Of a stretch of 64,000 nt of DNA, positions 57,690-64,000 are shown in pieces. The position numbers and the translations under genes are program-made. A model generated the notes under the pieces. That model made no database searches. It saw nothing but the letters and a program-made list of their open reading frames with translations, and was not told where the DNA came from. Source of the stretch: Micrasema longulum (taxonomy: Eukaryota > Arthropoda > Insecta > Trichoptera > Brachycentridae). The first letter of the stretch is position 1, and every line of letters starts with the position of its first letter. The stretch lies in the NCBI GenBank assembly GCA_022494885.1, contig JAGVSM010002855.1:62001-126000 (forward strand), written 5' to 3'.

Positions 57690-58411
57690 CTATAAACGCG
57701 TTCTAGAAATTCAAGAATTTACATTCAAAGACCTTCTTCACACTTAAGTAGGACGGGAAATTGAAACAGTAAAACAATTCGGCTGTAGTTTACACGCCAA
57801 ATGCTTCAAAAATTAATACATGACGATACAAGTGAGTTTGCAAAAAATATGATTTCTTTTATACCAAGATGAATTGGAATTGTTGGAGGAAGACCTAAAT
57901 AGTAAAAATGCAACAAGTGGCTATTGTCCTTATGCGTTTGCACGAGAACAATGTGGCTTCATGGGGTGGGGTGGTGGAGGGCAATCTAATGTCCTGCAGA
58001 GATAGCTTGCCAGTCTATTTCTAGGACAATCTCTGGGTCGTTGTCCTGTCTTCCAAATTTCAATATTGTCCTGTTCTCGTGTGAACGTTACTTTTAATAG
58101 CAGGCTTATTAAAAACTTTTCTTATTTTTCTTGCTCAATACTGGACACTGTGGTCTCCAGATGTCAGGCACTATGCGTATGGTACGCTTCCATTCTACCA
58201 GGTCCCGGGCCAAGTTAAGGGCAGCATTAATGAGGACCATGTTAATTCCTTCATTGTAGGGGACCGTCTCCTGGTCACTTACTTTTGACTGTTACTACCA
58301 ACATTTTCGAGACTTCTTATTCTTTCTCATAGTACAAAATAAAACGATAAATAATAAACTTGTAAACATCTTTTTGTTTACACTTGTGGTCTACACAAGG
58401 TCCGGTAATAA
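57690..58411. other. 3' flank of XPD, non-coding
   Basis: No canonical AATAAA was seen within about 120 bases of the XPD stop on the minus strand. A short inverted pair AGGACAATCTCTGG / AGGACAAT near 58020-58080 is present. Confidence 0.4.
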
Positions 58412-62899
<4,488 letters not shown>

Positions 62900-63480
62900 C
62901 TGTAAAATAAATAAAAAATTAAGAAATGTATAAATACAGTTTTGCAGAACCAAATAGAATAATTTTGGAAATAATAAAAATAAACTATTTACTCAACAGG
63001 AAAATTAGACAGGAGTGGAATATAATATATTTTTTGTTATTATTTATCATCGCTTCAAATTTCTAAGTTGTCTAATTTTAATGCTTTACAGAGTCTTTAT
63101 AAAAATTATGAATATTTTGTATCAGGTTGCTAACGAATTTTAAGCGTTAAAAAAATATATATTTTGTGTTGTTTTTGTTTCTCATGAAAGTTGAATTGCA
63201 AAAATCACATTTTAATTGGTATATGCCAGATTTATTATATTTTATAATTGATATTTGATAGGATTGATGATTGACGATTGATAGGATTATATTCATTTCT
63301 AAATTATAGCTCAATAAGGCAGCATGCAGTAGCTTAAAACTTGGTCGGTAATTATATAAATAATTACTATTTATATGAATTTTTTTTTTTTTTAATCTTG
63401 TAAAATTCTACCTTTTAAGAATAAAAAAAACCCTTCTTGCCAATACTTAATATGTATAATAATCATAATTATTGGTAAAT
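62900..63480. other. XPD intron, nothing recognised
   Basis: AT-rich; no XPD exon was found between here and the right edge. Confidence 0.4.
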
Positions 63481-63985
63481 AATGCCGCCCTTGGTCTTGT
63501 GCGATGGTTTGTGGGCATATATTTACCTGTCATACCTAAACGAGACCATTAACCCGGCTCCTGGAGGACTGAGTCACCTTTTCAGCTCTCACTGGAGTAA
63601 TTCTCTTCTACTGCTAGTAGGCTAAGTTTGGGTGAGGACCCAGTATTGCGGGGCATAACGCGATCTCTTGCCCAGGGCTACGGGTGAAGACCTCAACGGC
63701 TGTGATGGCGGAGATGAAGAGCATCAGTACGGCGGAGCAGGCGGAAGGGGCACAAATCTTCTCTCAGGCCACCGGACATACTTCGAACTATGGGCTGTTG
63801 GAAGACAGCGGCGTCAGGCAGGACGTTGTGCCGAGGTTAGCCCCAGTTAGCAAGAGGAGTTACTGTCTATGGGTCAGGTGGTAACCAACCGTAAAACAAA
63901 AACCACAGATTTCCTAGTCCGACGTGTAGGCTGAGGACTAGGGGGGCTGACCCCAATGGGACATATGGCCAGGAGGAAGAAGAAG
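63480..63985 (+). mobile_element. GC-richer non-autonomous retroposon, probably LINE-derived
   Basis: A sharply GC-richer stretch ends in CTAGTCCGACGTGTAGGCTG, GGGGGCTGACCCCAATGGGA and a (GAA)n-like tail (GGAAGAAGAAGATTGATAAA), as RTE-type elements and their SINEs do. The open frames at 63668-63884 look like a start of ORF1 or are by chance. Confidence 0.5.
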
Positions 63986-64000
63986 ATTGATAAATAATAC

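Overview
The window is AT-rich eukaryotic DNA from an animal, most likely an insect. Short coding exons are separated by repeat-filled introns with GT..AG ends. The repeats are mixed mariner, hAT, pogo-like, Penelope-like, CR1/RTE/Jockey-like and tRNA-derived SINE sequences. I cannot assign an order from sequence alone.

Six conserved protein-coding genes are recognisable. From left to right: AKAP17A (minus, first coding exon only); TBCA (plus, complete, 2 exons); a PDCD7/U11-59K-like gene (plus, 3 exons) that starts only 125 bp after the TBCA stop; DCAF12 (minus, complete, 8 exons); YTHDC2 (plus, complete, 10 exons, R3H + DEVH helicase with ankyrin repeats + YTH); and XPD/ERCC2 (minus, last 4 exons, the rest beyond the right edge). 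For the joins in TBCA, PDCD7, DCAF12, YTHDC2 and XPD I checked phase across every junction. A first exon of a THAP-type zinc finger may lie at the far left. TBCA and PDCD7 run in tandem, PDCD7 and DCAF12 converge, DCAF12 and YTHDC2 diverge across 4.0 kb, and YTHDC2 and XPD converge. There is no operon-like functional theme, although AKAP17A, PDCD7 and YTHDC2 all act on RNA.

The space between exons is mostly transposon debris. It includes a near full-length dead mariner in PDCD7 intron 1, a hAT-like element with a perfect 8-bp target duplication and a nested pogo-like MITE in DCAF12 intron 7, a foldback element with about 186-bp arms in DCAF12 intron 5, and a palindromic MITE just 3' of YTHDC2. 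There are about a dozen LINE remnants, three SINE-like families, and several copies of a Penelope-like element.

The most interesting signal is a set of hammerhead-ribozyme-like motifs in Penelope-like and related inverted repeats (about 7.1, 13.1, 23.1-23.7, 30.2, 31.9, 42.2, 42.5 and 60.2 kb). Two separate sequence families keep a CUGANGA core half, a paired stem II, a GAAA (or mutated AAAA) half and a self-complementary stem III hexamer (ACCGGU in one family, AGCGCU in the other), with a matching stem I. The co-variation of stem III and stem I argues for RNA structure rather than chance. Activity is untested, and every copy carries one extra base before stem II relative to the textbook core.
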